Assembly: GCA_964034945.1 (NCBI GenBank)
Contig: OZ035962.1
Span: forward strand, 64,878,274 to 64,942,273
Source: Chrysopilus asiliformis
Taxonomy: Eukaryota > Arthropoda > Insecta > Diptera > Rhagionidae
Direction of reading: 5' to 3'
Length of the DNA: 64,000 nucleotides
Positions 23,041-34,190 of this stretch are shown piece after piece (the stretch's first letter is position 1; each line of letters starts with the position of its first letter). Position numbers and translations under genes: made by a program. Under the pieces are notes generated by a model. It saw nothing but the letters and a program-made list of their open reading frames with translations, searched no databases and was not told where the DNA came from.

Positions 23041-23560
23041 TACAAGATTTCTCAAAAACTAATAGAGCTAGCGCCATGAAATTTTATAGGCATGTTGGGT
23101 CCTGAAATGGGACGATCCTATCAACTTTTGGTGGAAATCCGTTAACCGGAAGTATCCAAAATGGCGGTTTTTCAAAAATCGCAATTTCGTTTTTCTCGAT
23201 TTACTCCCAAACTACGCGTTTTTTAGTGGCCTTAAGTATGACAAAACTTGGAGAAAATAAAATTTCCCACACTTTTGTCTTTAACTATAACTCGATATCT
23301 CAACCTGTTATCGAGATAAACCGTTATTTCCAAAAACACAGTTTTTTGCGATTATCTCGAAAACTAGCGGGTTTTTGCTGACTGAATGTATGAAGTAAAT
23401 TAATGAGAATGGCATTCTGCACAATTTTGTTTCTTACCGTTATCCGTTATCTTTTACCGTTATTGAGATATTTAGATTAAAATATAAAAAAATATATTTT
23501 TGCAAATTACTTGCAAACTAACGGGTTCTCGACAAATTAATTTAAGGAAGAATTAGCCAG
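23041..23560 (+). repeat. Probable dispersed repeat flanking the satellite
   Basis: Contains stock phrases of insect interspersed repeats: TTCTCAAAAACTAATAGAGC, CCGTTAACCGGAAGT, AAAATGGCGG and repeated TCTCGATAT / TCTCGAAAAC words. Non-coding. Confidence 0.4.
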
Positions 23561-23639
23561 TATTGACAAAAAAAAGTGCACGTGCAGCTAATACAATACG
23601 TAACATATAGGTACATATTAACTACTATGCTGCTGATGC

Positions 23640-23716
23640 TACCCTATGGAAGGGAGGCGCCATATGATCAAATATTTTTAAGGGAGCCGTGGTAAAATAA
23701 AGTTTGGAAACCACTG
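23640..23716 (-). mobile_element. Truncated hAT end
   Basis: On the minus strand this begins CAGTGGTTTCCAAAC at 23716 and continues with ACCACGGCTCCCTT, the terminus of a common hAT group. The opposite end was not found. Confidence 0.55.
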
Positions 23717-23904
23717 GTCTATGGTATTGTTTTTCTTTTGGACTAACTTTATTAATCCGTCTGCATCGTCCGAAGCCAACAAAGAGAAAGAGCGATGAAT
23801 GGTTTCGATGGAAGGACCCTGGTGAAATATGGTTGAAATGGTTGAAAACAAAAGTGGTTGAAATCTAGCAAAATTTAGCGGATAACAAGGTTCGACGATT
23901 TCAC

Positions 23905-24478
23905 TTGAGAATTTACATGCGTTCACAAAAAATCAAACTGACAAACGAAATCTGTAGGCGATTAGAAATAGAGATAATAGAGAAGCCGGATAAACAGTTT
24001 GATCTACAGTCGGAGGAACTACATCCAGATCCACATCCAGAGATAACTCTTAAAGTACAGTGCCTTACAAACGAGATTAAAACTCTATTGAATGTATACA
24101 AATATCATAAAGATAAATTCATTATATTACAAAAGTAAATATATTATGGCAAAACCTGGATCAGCTCCCATAAATTTTGATTATTATGAAGAATTTGACG
24201 AACTAATTGACGAAGGATCATAATGTTACTCCCGTAGGATTATCTTCTCTGGGAGAAATCTATGAATGGGTTATTTTTTGAGGCAGATAGTGAGAATTCT
24301 GGCACTTTCAAGACATTGAAACAAAAAAACTAATCCTAAAGATGATCTTGTTTTTGAACATGAAAAAAGAGCCAAAAAAAAATGGTCAAAGAATTTATGC
24401 AAATTAAAAAATAAGCAATTAGACGAGCAAGAAAGAGTAACATACGTTTTCCAAGAAGCGATGAACAAAGCGCTTGGA
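23905..24478 (+). other. Unrecognised open frames next to the Harbinger relic
   Basis: A 77-residue frame (23905-24138) and a later charged stretch ending LDEQERVTYVFQEAMNKAL (stop at about 24479) are Lys/Glu-rich. They lie head to head with the Harbinger transposase relic. They could be remains of the accessory Myb-like protein of the same transposon, but no diagnostic motif is visible. Confidence 0.25.
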
Positions 24479-24705
24479 TAAATTATAGTTATATATTTTT
24501 TAAAACGTATTTGACACTAATATTACGTTTCAATGCCATTTATTAAAAGAATAAATTATTTTAGAATTAAAGAGACCTTACGTGTTAAAACGATATGAAT
24601 TATGATTATGGAAATATGAATTTAATTTATTTTATTATAATTATGTAAAAAAAAATATCGGTGGTTCTACAAAAAATGAATGAATTTTTATCAAATTGTT
24701 ATGCT

Positions 24706-25247
24706 TTAACATATCTGATTACCTTTCAATCGCTCTTTCCTGTCCACACCTGGTGTTCCTCCGCTACAATCATCATTTGTATTGTAATCTGCAGTTGCAT
24801 TTGTGTTCACTATAACATAACTATATTTGATATATACGGTGATTTGAAGACGCACGTTGTTCGAAATGCAACAAGCCGTAATAGTCGGTGGTATCCAGTC
24901 AAGCCTATTCATGCCTAGATGGGTTAACCGACGAAACCTTCCAAACAGCAAGGCGAAACTTCTTTCAACAACGGACACTCATCTTACAGAAGCGTGTGGT
25001 TTGTTTGTGAACATTTTCTGTCTTTGGGTTAGTTGTCCCATTTTTTGCATGGTGGGATACACCACAGCAACACCGGATATGCTATGTTACCTAAAATGTA
25101 TTCTTCATGTGGGATAATGATACGGGTTACATTCCGGCGGGAACACATAAGGGTTGCGTAAAATAATTTCCATAAAAATTTTAACAATTCATTGCCAAAT
25201 TGATAAAAAGTGATAAATTTATGTGATTTACGCAGTTTACGAGACAT
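24706..25247 (-). pseudogene. PIF/Harbinger transposase (HARBI1-like, DDE_4) C-terminal relic
   Basis: Reading the minus strand, EEYILGNIAYPVLLWCIPP (from about 25110) matches the ILGD-x-x-YPL-x-PW-(L/I)-x-P segment of HARBI1-type nucleases. The aspartate before the tyrosine region reads N here, so the active site is probably lost. After a frameshift near 25030, MSVVERSFALLFGRFRRL and DWIPPTITACCISNNV match the conserved VERAFG-LLKGRFRRL and ACC-x-LHN blocks. Only the last third of the protein is present, and no TIRs were identified around it. It is the only Harbinger transposase trace in the window, which otherwise has many TWA-flanked MITEs. Confidence 0.8.
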
Positions 25248-25259
25248 TTGCGAGATTGC

Positions 25260-26815
25260 ATGAATACCCTGAATAATATTTTATTGTTATATAATGTTTT
25301 AAAATAAAAGTGAATCTAAAAAAATATGTATGATCGATTGCCCTCTTTAATTTATGTAACTGAATGACAGCTCGTTCATTCTGGCTCGATTCAATTTATT
25401 TAGGAATTCGAAAAATATAAGTTTGATTTGATTAATGCTCAAAGATAAACATAATATTCTGTCTTTGAACATATACGAGTTACTAATAAGTTTAACCAAC
25501 TTTTACTAACTTACATGAGCAAACTCACATAGTAATTTAATTACCAACTCAGGGATATGAGATGGTGAACTATCTGTACAAGGAAATTTCTTAACATTCA
25601 TTTATGTAGGTGGAAATATGAAAGTTATACTCTTGGGATTATACTCTTGGGATTAAAAGTTTTCAGGTAGACGTGCACAACAGAGAGAATATAATTTAGT
25701 ATAACTATAAAATACCGGAAAATCAAAAATAAGGATGTGAGAATCAAATAATTATGTTAGAATAAATCCTGTATAAATTCTTTTAGAACCAAATTTCGGG
25801 CAAATCATAATCATTATGGTAATAGAAGTTAAAGTAAACAAGGTAGACTATGGGGGTCAAGGCGTTTTGGATATTTCATTCAAGTTTTTTAATCGTTATT
25901 AAGCAGTTTGGTATCTTAAGTAATTTAAGTAGATTATAAAAGATGCTTTTCGCCAGAGCACAAAGTCTTTTTTTACGCAATTTCCGATAGTTGACACAAT
26001 TATTTTAAGGAAATTTCTAGATTTTTTTTGAAGCTGTCTTCTGCAATACCAAAAACCTCATTAAAATTCGTTCATTGATTTAGGATATAGAAAGAAAACG
26101 AGCTAGAGGGGGAAAGATGATTTAATTTTTTTGCTACAATATGATCTCTAAAAAATCTTAATTCAATGGTGCAAATCCCCATAAAAAACTGGTTTACAAG
26201 ACATCAGAAAAGGGGAGAGGAATTTCTGCTGTCAGAGAAGGTGTACTGTGGCTAAATCCAAAATTTCACACTTCCTTTTTAGACATTTTATCAAAGATTT
26301 AGATTATTTTCAGAAATTATGAGTTAAAATTTCAAAATAAAATATTTTATAGTTTAAAAAAAGTTTGAGAGTCACTGAACTTTATAAGTAGGTTCAAAAG
26401 CTTAAGTCCAAGGTTTGTGTCTAGGATAAATTAAAGTCGAATCTAGGATGAAACGATCGAATAGGAGACGAAGAGTTGAAATGGAAAATTTCATAAATAA
26501 TTGCAAAATGGAAATCAGATTTGAATACACATAATTTCCTGAAATTAGGTAAGAAATATTTTACTATGTAAATTTTTTTGAAAAAAAAAAAAAAAAAAAA
26601 AAAAAATATTTCTGTTGGCTAAACAAAGGTTATTTTGTGAAAATATAGCGATTGTGTTCGGCCCAAATTCTGAGAAATTTTTTTTTAATTTTTAAGATTT
26701 TGTTTTTCTACTTAAAATGGTCAAAAATTGTTTATACTTTTTTATTGAGAATCAACAGGATTACAAAGCCAACTGATTATTTGTGTAATTATATGTACAT
26801 ATATATAAATTTCTA
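25260..26815. other. AT-rich spacer with a poly(A) run
   Basis: No gene seen. A run of about 25 A lies at 26581-26606. A 19-bp direct duplication (TTATACTCTTGGGATTA) occurs near 25625-25660. Confidence 0.5.
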
Positions 26816-26819
26816 CTTA

Positions 26820-27130
26820 ACATATATATAAATTTCTATAAATTTTTTTACTTAAGTACTCTAACTGCATAATTTTTCTTAATAAAATCTTTAGATAAGT
26901 TAAAATCACAGTTTAAAATATTATTGTATAGATTTGACATGGATGTCAAAGGTTCATTTAAACCATAATTTGTAACATGATTATTTGTATAAATTAATTT
27001 AGAGTGTCGAGATCTATGAGAACCAGCGTTAAAATTAATCTTAGACAATAAATCAGGTACATTTAAATCTCCTGATAAAATTTGCGACACAAATACAACT
27101 CGGTGCATAACACGTCTATCCTCTAAGAGT
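26820..27130 (-). pseudogene. Jockey-like non-LTR retrotransposon ORF2 C-terminal fragment
   Basis: The minus frame reads VFVSQILSGDLNVPDLLSKI, then NFNAGSHRSRH and HVTNYGLNEPLTSMSNLYN. This is the conserved C-terminal tail of Jockey/CR1-type ORF2 proteins (ILSG-x-(I/L)-D-x-P-x-LLS-x-INF-N-x-P..R..., TNYG-NSP-x-x-R). The frame ends in a stop at 26848, and the sequence beyond is (TA)-rich. It is 5'-truncated at about 27130. A second, more degraded relative lies at 61500-62058. Confidence 0.8.
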
Positions 27131-27354
27131 CTATCCTCTTTTCATAACATTGTGGGATGCGTCACTACAGCATATATTTTTTTCAAAAAAATCGGACAAG
27201 CGGTTCTCAAGAAAATTAACTTTTAAGATTTTGCTTCCTCCGCCCTTTCCGGCCGTTATAAGGGATTTACAGGGCTTAAAATTTCGTCAAACGGTACTTG
27301 CATCAATACCAACGTCTAGTAAAAATTTCAGATCAATCGGTCCCAGGGCACTTT

Positions 27355-27490
27355 TCAGTACCTTGTTCAGCTACGGTCTTTTAAGTTAATCGGAAGAGTG
27401 GAAGTGGGTCAAAAGTAGATTGCAAGATTTCAACCTGACGGACAGAATAAAACAGACAGACAGATACGAAATAAAGCTAAATAAAAGCTT
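27355..27490 (+). repeat. Dispersed repeat, second copy at 11900-12057
   Basis: Shares TGGAAGTGGGTCAAAA, ATTGCAAGATTT, GACAGACAGATACGAAA and CTAAATAAAAGC with the copy at 11.9 kb. Confidence 0.6.
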
Positions 27491-27498
27491 TTCAAAAA

Positions 27499-27949
27499 TA
27501 CTTTGTGTTTCAATCGGATGTTCCAATGCTTGGACCAATGTTAAATGTGATTGAGACTTAAACGTCTAATGATTTTTGACATCTGTTTTCAGGTTTGACA
27601 AGTTCAGTCTTTGGCAATTTTAACCATGGAAAGATTAACAATCGAACAACTTGTTAAAGTTGTTAAAGCCCATTACGAATATGTGCGTTGTACAAAGATG
27701 CATTTTGGGGACTTCATGTAAGGTCTATGCCAACAAGCCAACAACAGTTCAACAGCTGAAGGATGAGATAATAAAGAATATTCGAGTGAAGGCCGCTGAT
27801 GTCTTGGCGAACATTTGAGCGATATTATCTTCCACACATAATTGCCATGTGTCAAAGAACATGATTCGATAAAGCACTCAAAATTTTTTTACAAATATAA
27901 ATGTCTTATTTTCTGTTAACATTGGTTCAAGCCACTGTAACACCCTGTA
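27499..27949 (+). mobile_element. Deleted Tc1/mariner-superfamily element (relative of the 14.6-kb element)
   Basis: The right end CACTGTAACACCCTG abuts TA (27948-27949). Its complement aligns with the left region (GTTCCAATGCTTGGACCAATG), both running into CCAATGTTAA. A short N-terminal frame, MERLTIEQLVKVVKAHYEYV (27627), matches the helix-turn-helix start of these transposases. A few codons later the C-terminal words KVYANKPTTVQQLKDEII appear in another frame. The catalytic core is absent. Confidence 0.65.
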
Positions 27950-28002
27950 GATGATATGTCATTTCATTATAAAGAATTTCGTTATGGCAGTATTTTTTCT
28001 AC

Positions 28003-28211
28003 TACAGTTAAAGTCCTCCTCTAACTCGAGGAATTTCGAGTTAGAGAAATTGAAACAAGTTTTTTAAATACATGTACATATATGTATGTATATTTATTCG
28101 TTTTTAGAAGTTTTTAAAACAAACTGAAGGGAGCGCAAAAAAAGAGTGAAAATATCGAGTTAGAGGAAAATTCGAATTAAAGGGATTTCGAGTTAGAGGA
28201 CTTTTACTGTA
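28003..28211. mobile_element. pogo-type MITE, 205 bp
   Basis: Element 28005-28209 has TIRs starting CAGTTAAAGTCC / CAGTAAAAGTCC and continuing into TCTAACTCGA. It is flanked by TA on both sides (28003-28004 and 28210-28211). The repeated TTCGAGTTAGAG words near both ends are typical of pogo/Tigger MITEs. An 11-bp duplication of TTTTTACTGTA sits at the right border. Confidence 0.8.
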
Positions 28212-29465
28212 TTTTTACTGTATTTAAAATATCTAAATACGACTTCCTCTTGACTTTATAGTGGTCATATTTCCGTCCAAGAAATTAATATGTGAAACTT
28301 TTCTTGAGTGCAAAAAAATATCGAAAAAACGGTAAAAAATGAACAATCGAATAAAATGGAAAATCGAAACGATCGAAAAAAAAATGAACTGTCAATGAGT
28401 AGTTGGGCATCGACCAATGATAAACTTCTTCCCTGTCTGTTCACTAGAAACAAAAACTTTGATATTATTTAAAATTGTATAGTAGGTAAATGAAAAATAT
28501 TTAAAAAACTAGTGAACTAAACGTAAAACCTTGGAAAAAAATGTTGAATTTCACCTTGTCTGGCGAAACGAATACGGTTGCTCCTGTCCCGTTTTCAAGA
28601 ATTTAATTTAATTTGTTTCTTGCTGGTAGAAGTCAACAATAAAAATATAATTTCCTTGCCAGGCAATGATGGTGAAGGGCAGATGAGAATCCGGAATTTT
28701 TTTTGTGGCTGCCAATGGGTACTTTAACTTTAATAAAAGGAGAAATTATGTGAGGCCATTTGTCTAGGGACAAGGAAATATCAAATTTTTGACTATAGCA
28801 TTGGACATAAAAAATTCTTGAGTTAATTTCACAACTGCCTCCCTAGGGATAATATCTGAAGACGACGATGTAAGCATTGGCTGTTTCATTGTTTCTATTT
28901 CTCTTTTTTATACTGTGGTAATTTAATTATTGCGCAAATTCATGAAAAAAAATTTACCTTGACTTGGAGTATCCCTTCTTGATTGTTTTTTTTTTGAAAA
29001 TCGCAGATTTTGCTGGTGGGTGACAAACGAAGTAAAAAGAATCTTTTCTAATTCTTGTTAAAAGGAAAAAAATCAACAGTTTAAAACGATATGATCTGGT
29101 CGTATATTCAGTGGTACGTTATTTTATTTTTCTGATTTTCACAGAGGCCTGATATGCAAAACATAGAAGAATTTCAAAATTTTTTTACACCGTATATCAA
29201 CAGTAATACAATTTGCTTTCCTGATATAATTCACACATCGAAAAATATTTCATATTTAACTTAAGAATGGAAGAATCAGGTAATGGAAGTTTCAGTGTTT
29301 GGAATATGTGACTGAAAGAAAAATAAAATTGTTGCGTTGAAAATAAGAATAAAGATACTTTCCTGTACCAAGATGTTTCTGGCAGTTACGTCCGAAAACT
29401 GAAGACTCTCATCAACACATTGAATTACTTCGTAAACTGTAACGCTGTAACTTTTCAGCGGTTCT
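28212..29465. other. AT-rich spacer
   Basis: No open frame or element recognised. Confidence 0.45.
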
Positions 29466-29469
29466 TTTT

Positions 29470-30021
29470 TTATACCCGCATGGTGAAACCAAAGGGTAAA
29501 TTAGATTTGCCTTACCGTTTGTAACGCCAAGATCCCGTCATCAACAAAAAAATGAATTACACCAGTGTGTTTAGAATGATAAAAAAAGTTGAATTTAGCA
29601 TGTCCGTCCGTCCGTCCGTCCGTCTCTGGCGCGGATTGCGGGCGCACGGATTGAGCTAGAGACTTAAAATTTTGAGCAGATTTGTTTTTCGTAAAATGCA
29701 AGGCTAAATTCGTTAATGGGCAAAAATGGACCATTAGGGGGGGTACCCCCCATACGAACGAAAACGATTTTTTCGAATATCTCAAAAACGGTGCATCTTA
29801 ATTAAAAAAGTCCAAGAACAAAAGTTATTTAGGATATGATTCTACATAAAACTCCCATACATCCGATTGGAATAAATTTTAAAAAATCTTATTGGAAAGT
29901 TTGACTTCAAAGTGGAATTTTTATACAACTGTTCTCCGTTCACTTAAACTGCGAACAATGCCATATCACCATACGGGTTTTCAATAATTGCCAGATTGGC
30001 AATTATAGCTTTTGTTATGTT
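29470..30021 (-). mobile_element. 600-bp GACA/GACG element, copy A
   Basis: Reverse-oriented member of a family whose full form begins ACATAACAAAAGCTATAATT with an AATTGCCAATCTGGCAATT palindrome. It has a conserved block GTGCAAAATTTCAAGTCTC, a GACA/GACG microsatellite (here CCGTCCGTCC on the plus strand), then ACACTGGTGTAATTCATT and the end ACCATACGGGTATAAA. No coding capacity. The layout resembles dipteran elements known to seed GTCY microsatellites, but I cannot assign the family. Confidence 0.8.
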
Positions 30022-30124
30022 TGAAAACAAACACTTATGGCAATAAACACCCATTTGGTGTTTTTTTGTTAGGACTAGGAATTTTTGTCATATGCATAGC
30101 CGGGTTCCAGGTTTTGGACATGTG

Positions 30125-30362
30125 GAAGCTATCATCTCTTAACCCTAAAAGGCACGAGCTATTTTTGTCACGCAAAAGCAGTGCCTTTCAGGCACGCTCT
30201 CTTTATTTTGAAAATGGCTCAACCGATTTTGATGATATTTATAATCTTTAGGTTTTCGGGGACACGAAAGCGATTGAACTTAGTTTCAGTTGTGTCAAAA
30301 TTCATTTAGATCCTGTAAGGATAACGCGAATATCGTTTTTTCCATTTTAACGCGAATATCGT
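30125..30362 (+). repeat. Dispersed repeat shared with 5200-5420
   Basis: Shares GGCTCAACCGATTTTGATGA-like text, the TTTTCGGGGACACG / CGTCCCCGAAAAC words and a fragment of the 118-bp unit (CCTGTAAGGATAACGCGAATA, in part). It joins directly to copy B of the 600-bp element. Confidence 0.5.
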
Positions 30363-30364
30363 TT

Positions 30365-30641
30365 TTTCTAATGGTCCATTTTTGCCCATTAACGAACTTA
30401 GCCTCGCATTTTACGAAAAACGAATCTGTGCAAAATTTCAAGTCTCTAGCTCAATCCGTGCGCCCGCAATCCGCGCCACAGACAGACAGACGGACAGACG
30501 GACGGACATGCAGAAATTAATTATTTTTATCATTCTAAACACACTGGTGTAATTCATTTTTGTGTGTGATGACGGGATCTTGGCGTTACAAACGGTAAGG
30601 CAAAGTTAATATACCCTTTGGTTTCACCATACGGGTATAAA
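30365..30641 (+). mobile_element. 600-bp GACA/GACG element, copy B (3' half)
   Basis: Begins mid-element at AATGGTCCATTTTTGCCC and ends ACCATACGGGTATAA. The microsatellite is ACAGACAGACAGACGGAC followed by further GACG units. The 5' half is missing, so this copy is truncated or was joined to a different repeat. Confidence 0.8.
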
Positions 30642-31290
30642 AACAACTTAAAGTTGGCTTTCGAGATTCACTTGAATGTGGAGACAATAAAATTTTGATT
30701 TTGCTCAAAAACGTTTTTCAGAAAATTCCGGTATAACCTGATAAAACAAGGACTTGTCAACACCAACAATGGTTACCGAATTTCACAAATAACAGTTTTG
30801 TATGTTTGATTTTGCGATACGACATCTCATATCCGAGAAATGATGGTGTACCACATTACCCGCCTATACCACATTACCCGAACTTACTCTATTATCAGCT
30901 AATAAGTAATTCATATTATATTTAATAAATAAGTTATATTTAAACGCGTGTTTTATTTTCAAGTTATAACAATTATAATTCATACTTTTAACATTAAAAA
31001 CTGAATTAACATATAGGTATGTTAATTCATTTTCAACGTTTAGACAAAAAAAGGATTAACATATCGTTTAAGAATTTCCAAATTTGAAGGATTCATTAAT
31101 TTGGCACACGTATGTCTATATCGAATTATGTTGTCTGTCATTAGCTCTAATTTTTTTCCTTTCTCGTATTGAATTTGCTTTATTTAAAGTATTTAAATAA
31201 AGTCCTTCTAAATACAAACCAATTAATCTGAAGAATTTACATGTCTCGCTGATCATGCAGATAGCAAATGTGAACCATGGAAACTTTAAA
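30642..31290. other. AT-rich spacer with ACCACATTACCCG repeats
   Basis: The phrase ACCACATTACCCG occurs twice near 30850-30880 and again at 35010-35060, with a relative near 37920. No gene was recognised. Confidence 0.4.
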
Positions 31291-31297
31291 AATGTCA

Positions 31298-31393
31298 CTA
31301 GGTGGTCAAGTTATCACCATGTTTTCTCCACGTTTTGGGCTTGAAACCTCTTGATGCGGGTACGAGACGAGAAAATGAGTGAAGATGGTTGAA
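31298..31393 (+). repeat. 96-bp direct repeat, copy 1
   Basis: Begins CTAGGTGGTCAAGTTATC and ends near GAAGATGGTTGAA. It is nearly identical to 31714-31809. The two copies flank an AT-rich hAT remnant. Confidence 0.9.
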
Positions 31394-31713
31394 AATTGTT
31401 AGTTTTTTTTAATTTTTTTTTGAAATTTTACATTTAATGTACATTTTTTACATAGGCCTTTGTTTTTGAATTTTTAATCAAAAATTTAATTGCAAATAAT
31501 TTAATTGATTGAAAATTTAATTGCAATTAATTTAATTGCAATTGAATTTAATTGCAATTGAATTAATCGTATTCTGCAATTAACATAAATTAATTGCAAT
31601 TAATTTAATTGCAAATCTGCAATTAAATTTAATTGCAATTAAAATAATTGCAATTAAATTTTCAATCAATTGATTAGTCAATTGAAAATTTAATTGATTG
31701 ATGCCCAACACTG
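31394..31713. mobile_element. hAT remnant with iterated TTAATTGCAATTAA palindromes
   Basis: The right end reads TTGATTGATGCCCAACACTG, the complement of hAT terminus CAGTGTTGGG also used by the element at 32282. About 150 bp inside consist of overlapping TTAATTGCAATTAA / CAATTGAATT words. The left terminus is absent; instead the 96-bp flank repeat directly joins the interior. The right border would make CTAGGTGG (31714-31721) the target duplication, and the same octamer starts the left 96-bp copy. Confidence 0.6.
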
Positions 31714-31809
31714 CTAGGTGGTCAAGTTATCACCATGTTTTCTCCACGTTTTGGGCTTGAAACCTCTTGATGCGGGTACGAGACGAGAAAATGAGTGAAG
31801 GTGGTGGAA
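31714..31809 (+). repeat. 96-bp direct repeat, copy 2
   Basis: Second copy of 31298-31393, with a few substitutions near its end (GAAGGTGGTGGAA). Confidence 0.9.
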
Positions 31810-32190
31810 CAGAGTGGTGAGAGAGAAGGGAAAGAGAGGAATTTTCCCTCCCTCCTTCATTCCTCCCACCAAACAAAATTCTAAAAAAAACCGCAGAAAA
31901 TTTTCCGAAAAATTTCACAAAAATTTTTCCAAAAAAATCCAATATATAAGTAGTCACAAGCAGTGATGCGCATGATAAAAATATTTTTGTATCAAATTTT
32001 TCAGAAAAAAGTATCAAAAAGTATCAACCTAAGGAAAAGACGTAAAAACGTAAAAAAAGCAGTAACAATTTTATTTTCGGAAAAAAATCATAATTTTCAG
32101 ATTATTTGTTATAATTTCAAAACTAGCAGGTCGATTCTTCTAATAATCACATACAAAAAAATCAAACGTATAACAAAAAAAACATTTCAT

Positions 32191-33764
32191 TGGCCCTATT
32201 CTGCCGTTGTGACCCTTAAGTCACAGATCATAAGTCCATAGAATTTGAAGCTTTTGTGGCCGAGCTGTGACTAGTCATCGGCAGTGTTGGGGTTATCTAG
32301 ATAATAATTATCTAGATAATCATCTAGATAAAAAAAAATGTTATCTTTATCTTATCTAGATAACACCCCAAAAAAGGTATCTTTATCTTATCTAGATAAA
32401 GGAAAATCCCATTTATCTAGAGATAATCGTTACCACCGAAAATCAAAAAATTAAATCTGAAAAAATGCTGAAACGAAATTGTTTTCTGCATACTTTTGAA
32501 AACCTAAAAACTTTTTTTAGGAACAGTTTTATACTTGGCAACAATTTTTGTTTACGGACAAGGAAGCGAAGTGTCACTCTTTCCCTCGCCTCTCTTCTCT
32601 TGTCCATAAAAAAAAAGTTCTGCCAGTAACTGTTGCCAAGTGTAAACCGGGCTATGAACGAAATAAAAAATCATAACGTTATAAATTTCCTTACGTAGCA
32701 AAATTAAACTTATATTTCGTGACGTTATTTCGTTTTGTATCGATAAAAAACTTAATTTCGTTACGTTATAATGTTATTATTCCGTTACTGAAAACAAAAA
32801 AACGCACTGTAATAATAGTTTATCACAAAGTAATTCAGTTCAGTTTCCATAAAAATAAATTGTATAACAAATAATAAAACTCAGCAAAAAGAAAATACAA
32901 ATAAAAACGGAAAAAAATGTGATTATTAAGTTAAAAAATCAATAAAAAATACAAAAGACAAAAAATCACACAAAAGTTTTGTTCATTAAAAAAACTGTCT
33001 CCACAAAAGCGTGATTTTGATATCAAAGATATAGAATTTTTTTTATAGAATTTCGCTCTACTTCTGGAGTTACTAAAAAGAAAATATTTTCGCTACCAAA
33101 AAACTTGCTTAGAAGATTTCCATTTTTGTATCTCCAGAAATAGAGTGAATCTGGCCAAAACAAAATCCGATTTAGAATCAAAATACGATTAAAAACACTA
33201 CTCCAATATTTTTGATTATATTTTATGTCTGTGGGGTTATACTTGATGAACTTTTGTGGGAAATTTCACAAAAAATAATACTGAACAAAACAAGGAAATA
33301 CTAATAAACAACGAAAAAACGTAATATTTTTTTCGTTTTTCGTTATGGTAACGGAATTGAATTTCTATAACGTTCATTATAACGTAATTTTGAAGAAAAA
33401 GCCCGAAAATCATTTCGTTATTTCGTTACGTTACGATAACGTTTCTTATCCGTTTTCTTTTATTATTATTTCGTTTCTTATTATATTTAAATTGGAAATC
33501 AAGAAAAGCAAAAAATTTTGTGCTATTTTTTTTAGTACGTAATTTTGAATTTTGTGCAATGTCAAAATAAATATTTATCTAAAAATTATCTAGATAATTT
33601 GGCTTTTTATCTTATCTTATCTATTATCTTTCATATTTTCATTATCTATTATCTTATCTAGATAAACATTACGAGCATTTATCTTTATCTTTATCTAGAT
33701 AAAAAAATAATTATCTGGCCCCAACACTGGTCATCGGTCACTGCTAGTCACCAGAATAGGGTTG
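32191..33764. mobile_element. TIR element with CCCTATTCTG ends (nest layer 2)
   Basis: Left GGCCCTATTCTGCCGTTGTG and right GTCACCAGAATAGGGTTG are inverted. The same family occurs at 44076-45301, where TTA target duplications are clear. Here TTA follows the right end, but the left flank is CAT, so the duplication has decayed. The element lies inside layer 1 and was itself split by the hAT of layer 3. Confidence 0.6.
32274..33737. mobile_element. Inner hAT element with TTATCTAGATAA subterminal arrays (nest layer 3)
   Basis: Element 32282-33729 (1448 bp). The ends are CAGTGTTGGGG and CCCCAACACTG. The duplication GTCATCGG is perfect at 32274-32281 and 33730-33737. About 120-150 bp inside each end consist of iterated TTATCTAGATAA and TTATCTTATC words. 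The core (about 32690-33460) carries GTTATAACGTTA-rich borders and AAGTAATTCAGTTCAGTTTC, shared with the element at 51814-52826. No transposase. Confidence 0.95.
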
Positions 33765-33796
33765 TTAGTTCTGAAATTGTCCGTGTTATTCGTCTG

Positions 33797-34190
33797 CACC
33801 ACAGATATCGTACTACTAGATCGCGGCACTCGAACAATTTCATAGCAAAAATATGGGACAGCGTGACTATGGTTGTCTCATTTATTTTTCGAACTTTAGT
33901 GATGTCAGATGTTCGAATTAACAAACTCAATAACACTTGAATTATATGTTTTACGTCGAACTCATAAGACTTATACACAGGTTTAGGGAATTGCATATTA
34001 ATGTATGTGGCAGCTCTGAATATTAACATGAATAGTCGGTATAGGGATTGAATAATATTCCATCGAGGACCTGCATAAGCATTTTTTTCCAGAATTTTAA
34101 TTTCTCTTTTTTTCGTCATAGCTTTTTGACGTTTCAGTGGCCCATTTGAGATAGCAAATGGCTTGATCTAGTAGTAGGATATCTGTGGTC
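33797..34190. mobile_element. Small TIR element with ACCACAGATATC ends
   Basis: Left ACCACAGATATCGTACTACT and right complement (AGTAGTAGGATATCTGTGGT) differ by one base over about 25 bp. CTGC occurs just outside both ends. A 123-residue minus-strand frame (33748-34119) covers most of it and runs past its left border. The frame has no domain I recognise and is probably fortuitous. Confidence 0.6.

Noticed and set aside
22844..23105. Three overlapping open frames of 66-72 residues rich in SVCQ, SLSV or DRLT
   Set aside because: They are translations of the 12-bp satellite, whose unit length is a multiple of three.
33748..34119. 123-residue minus-strand frame as a host gene
   Set aside because: It crosses the left border of a small TIR element, lies within a nest of hAT insertions, and shows no domain or membrane pattern I recognise.
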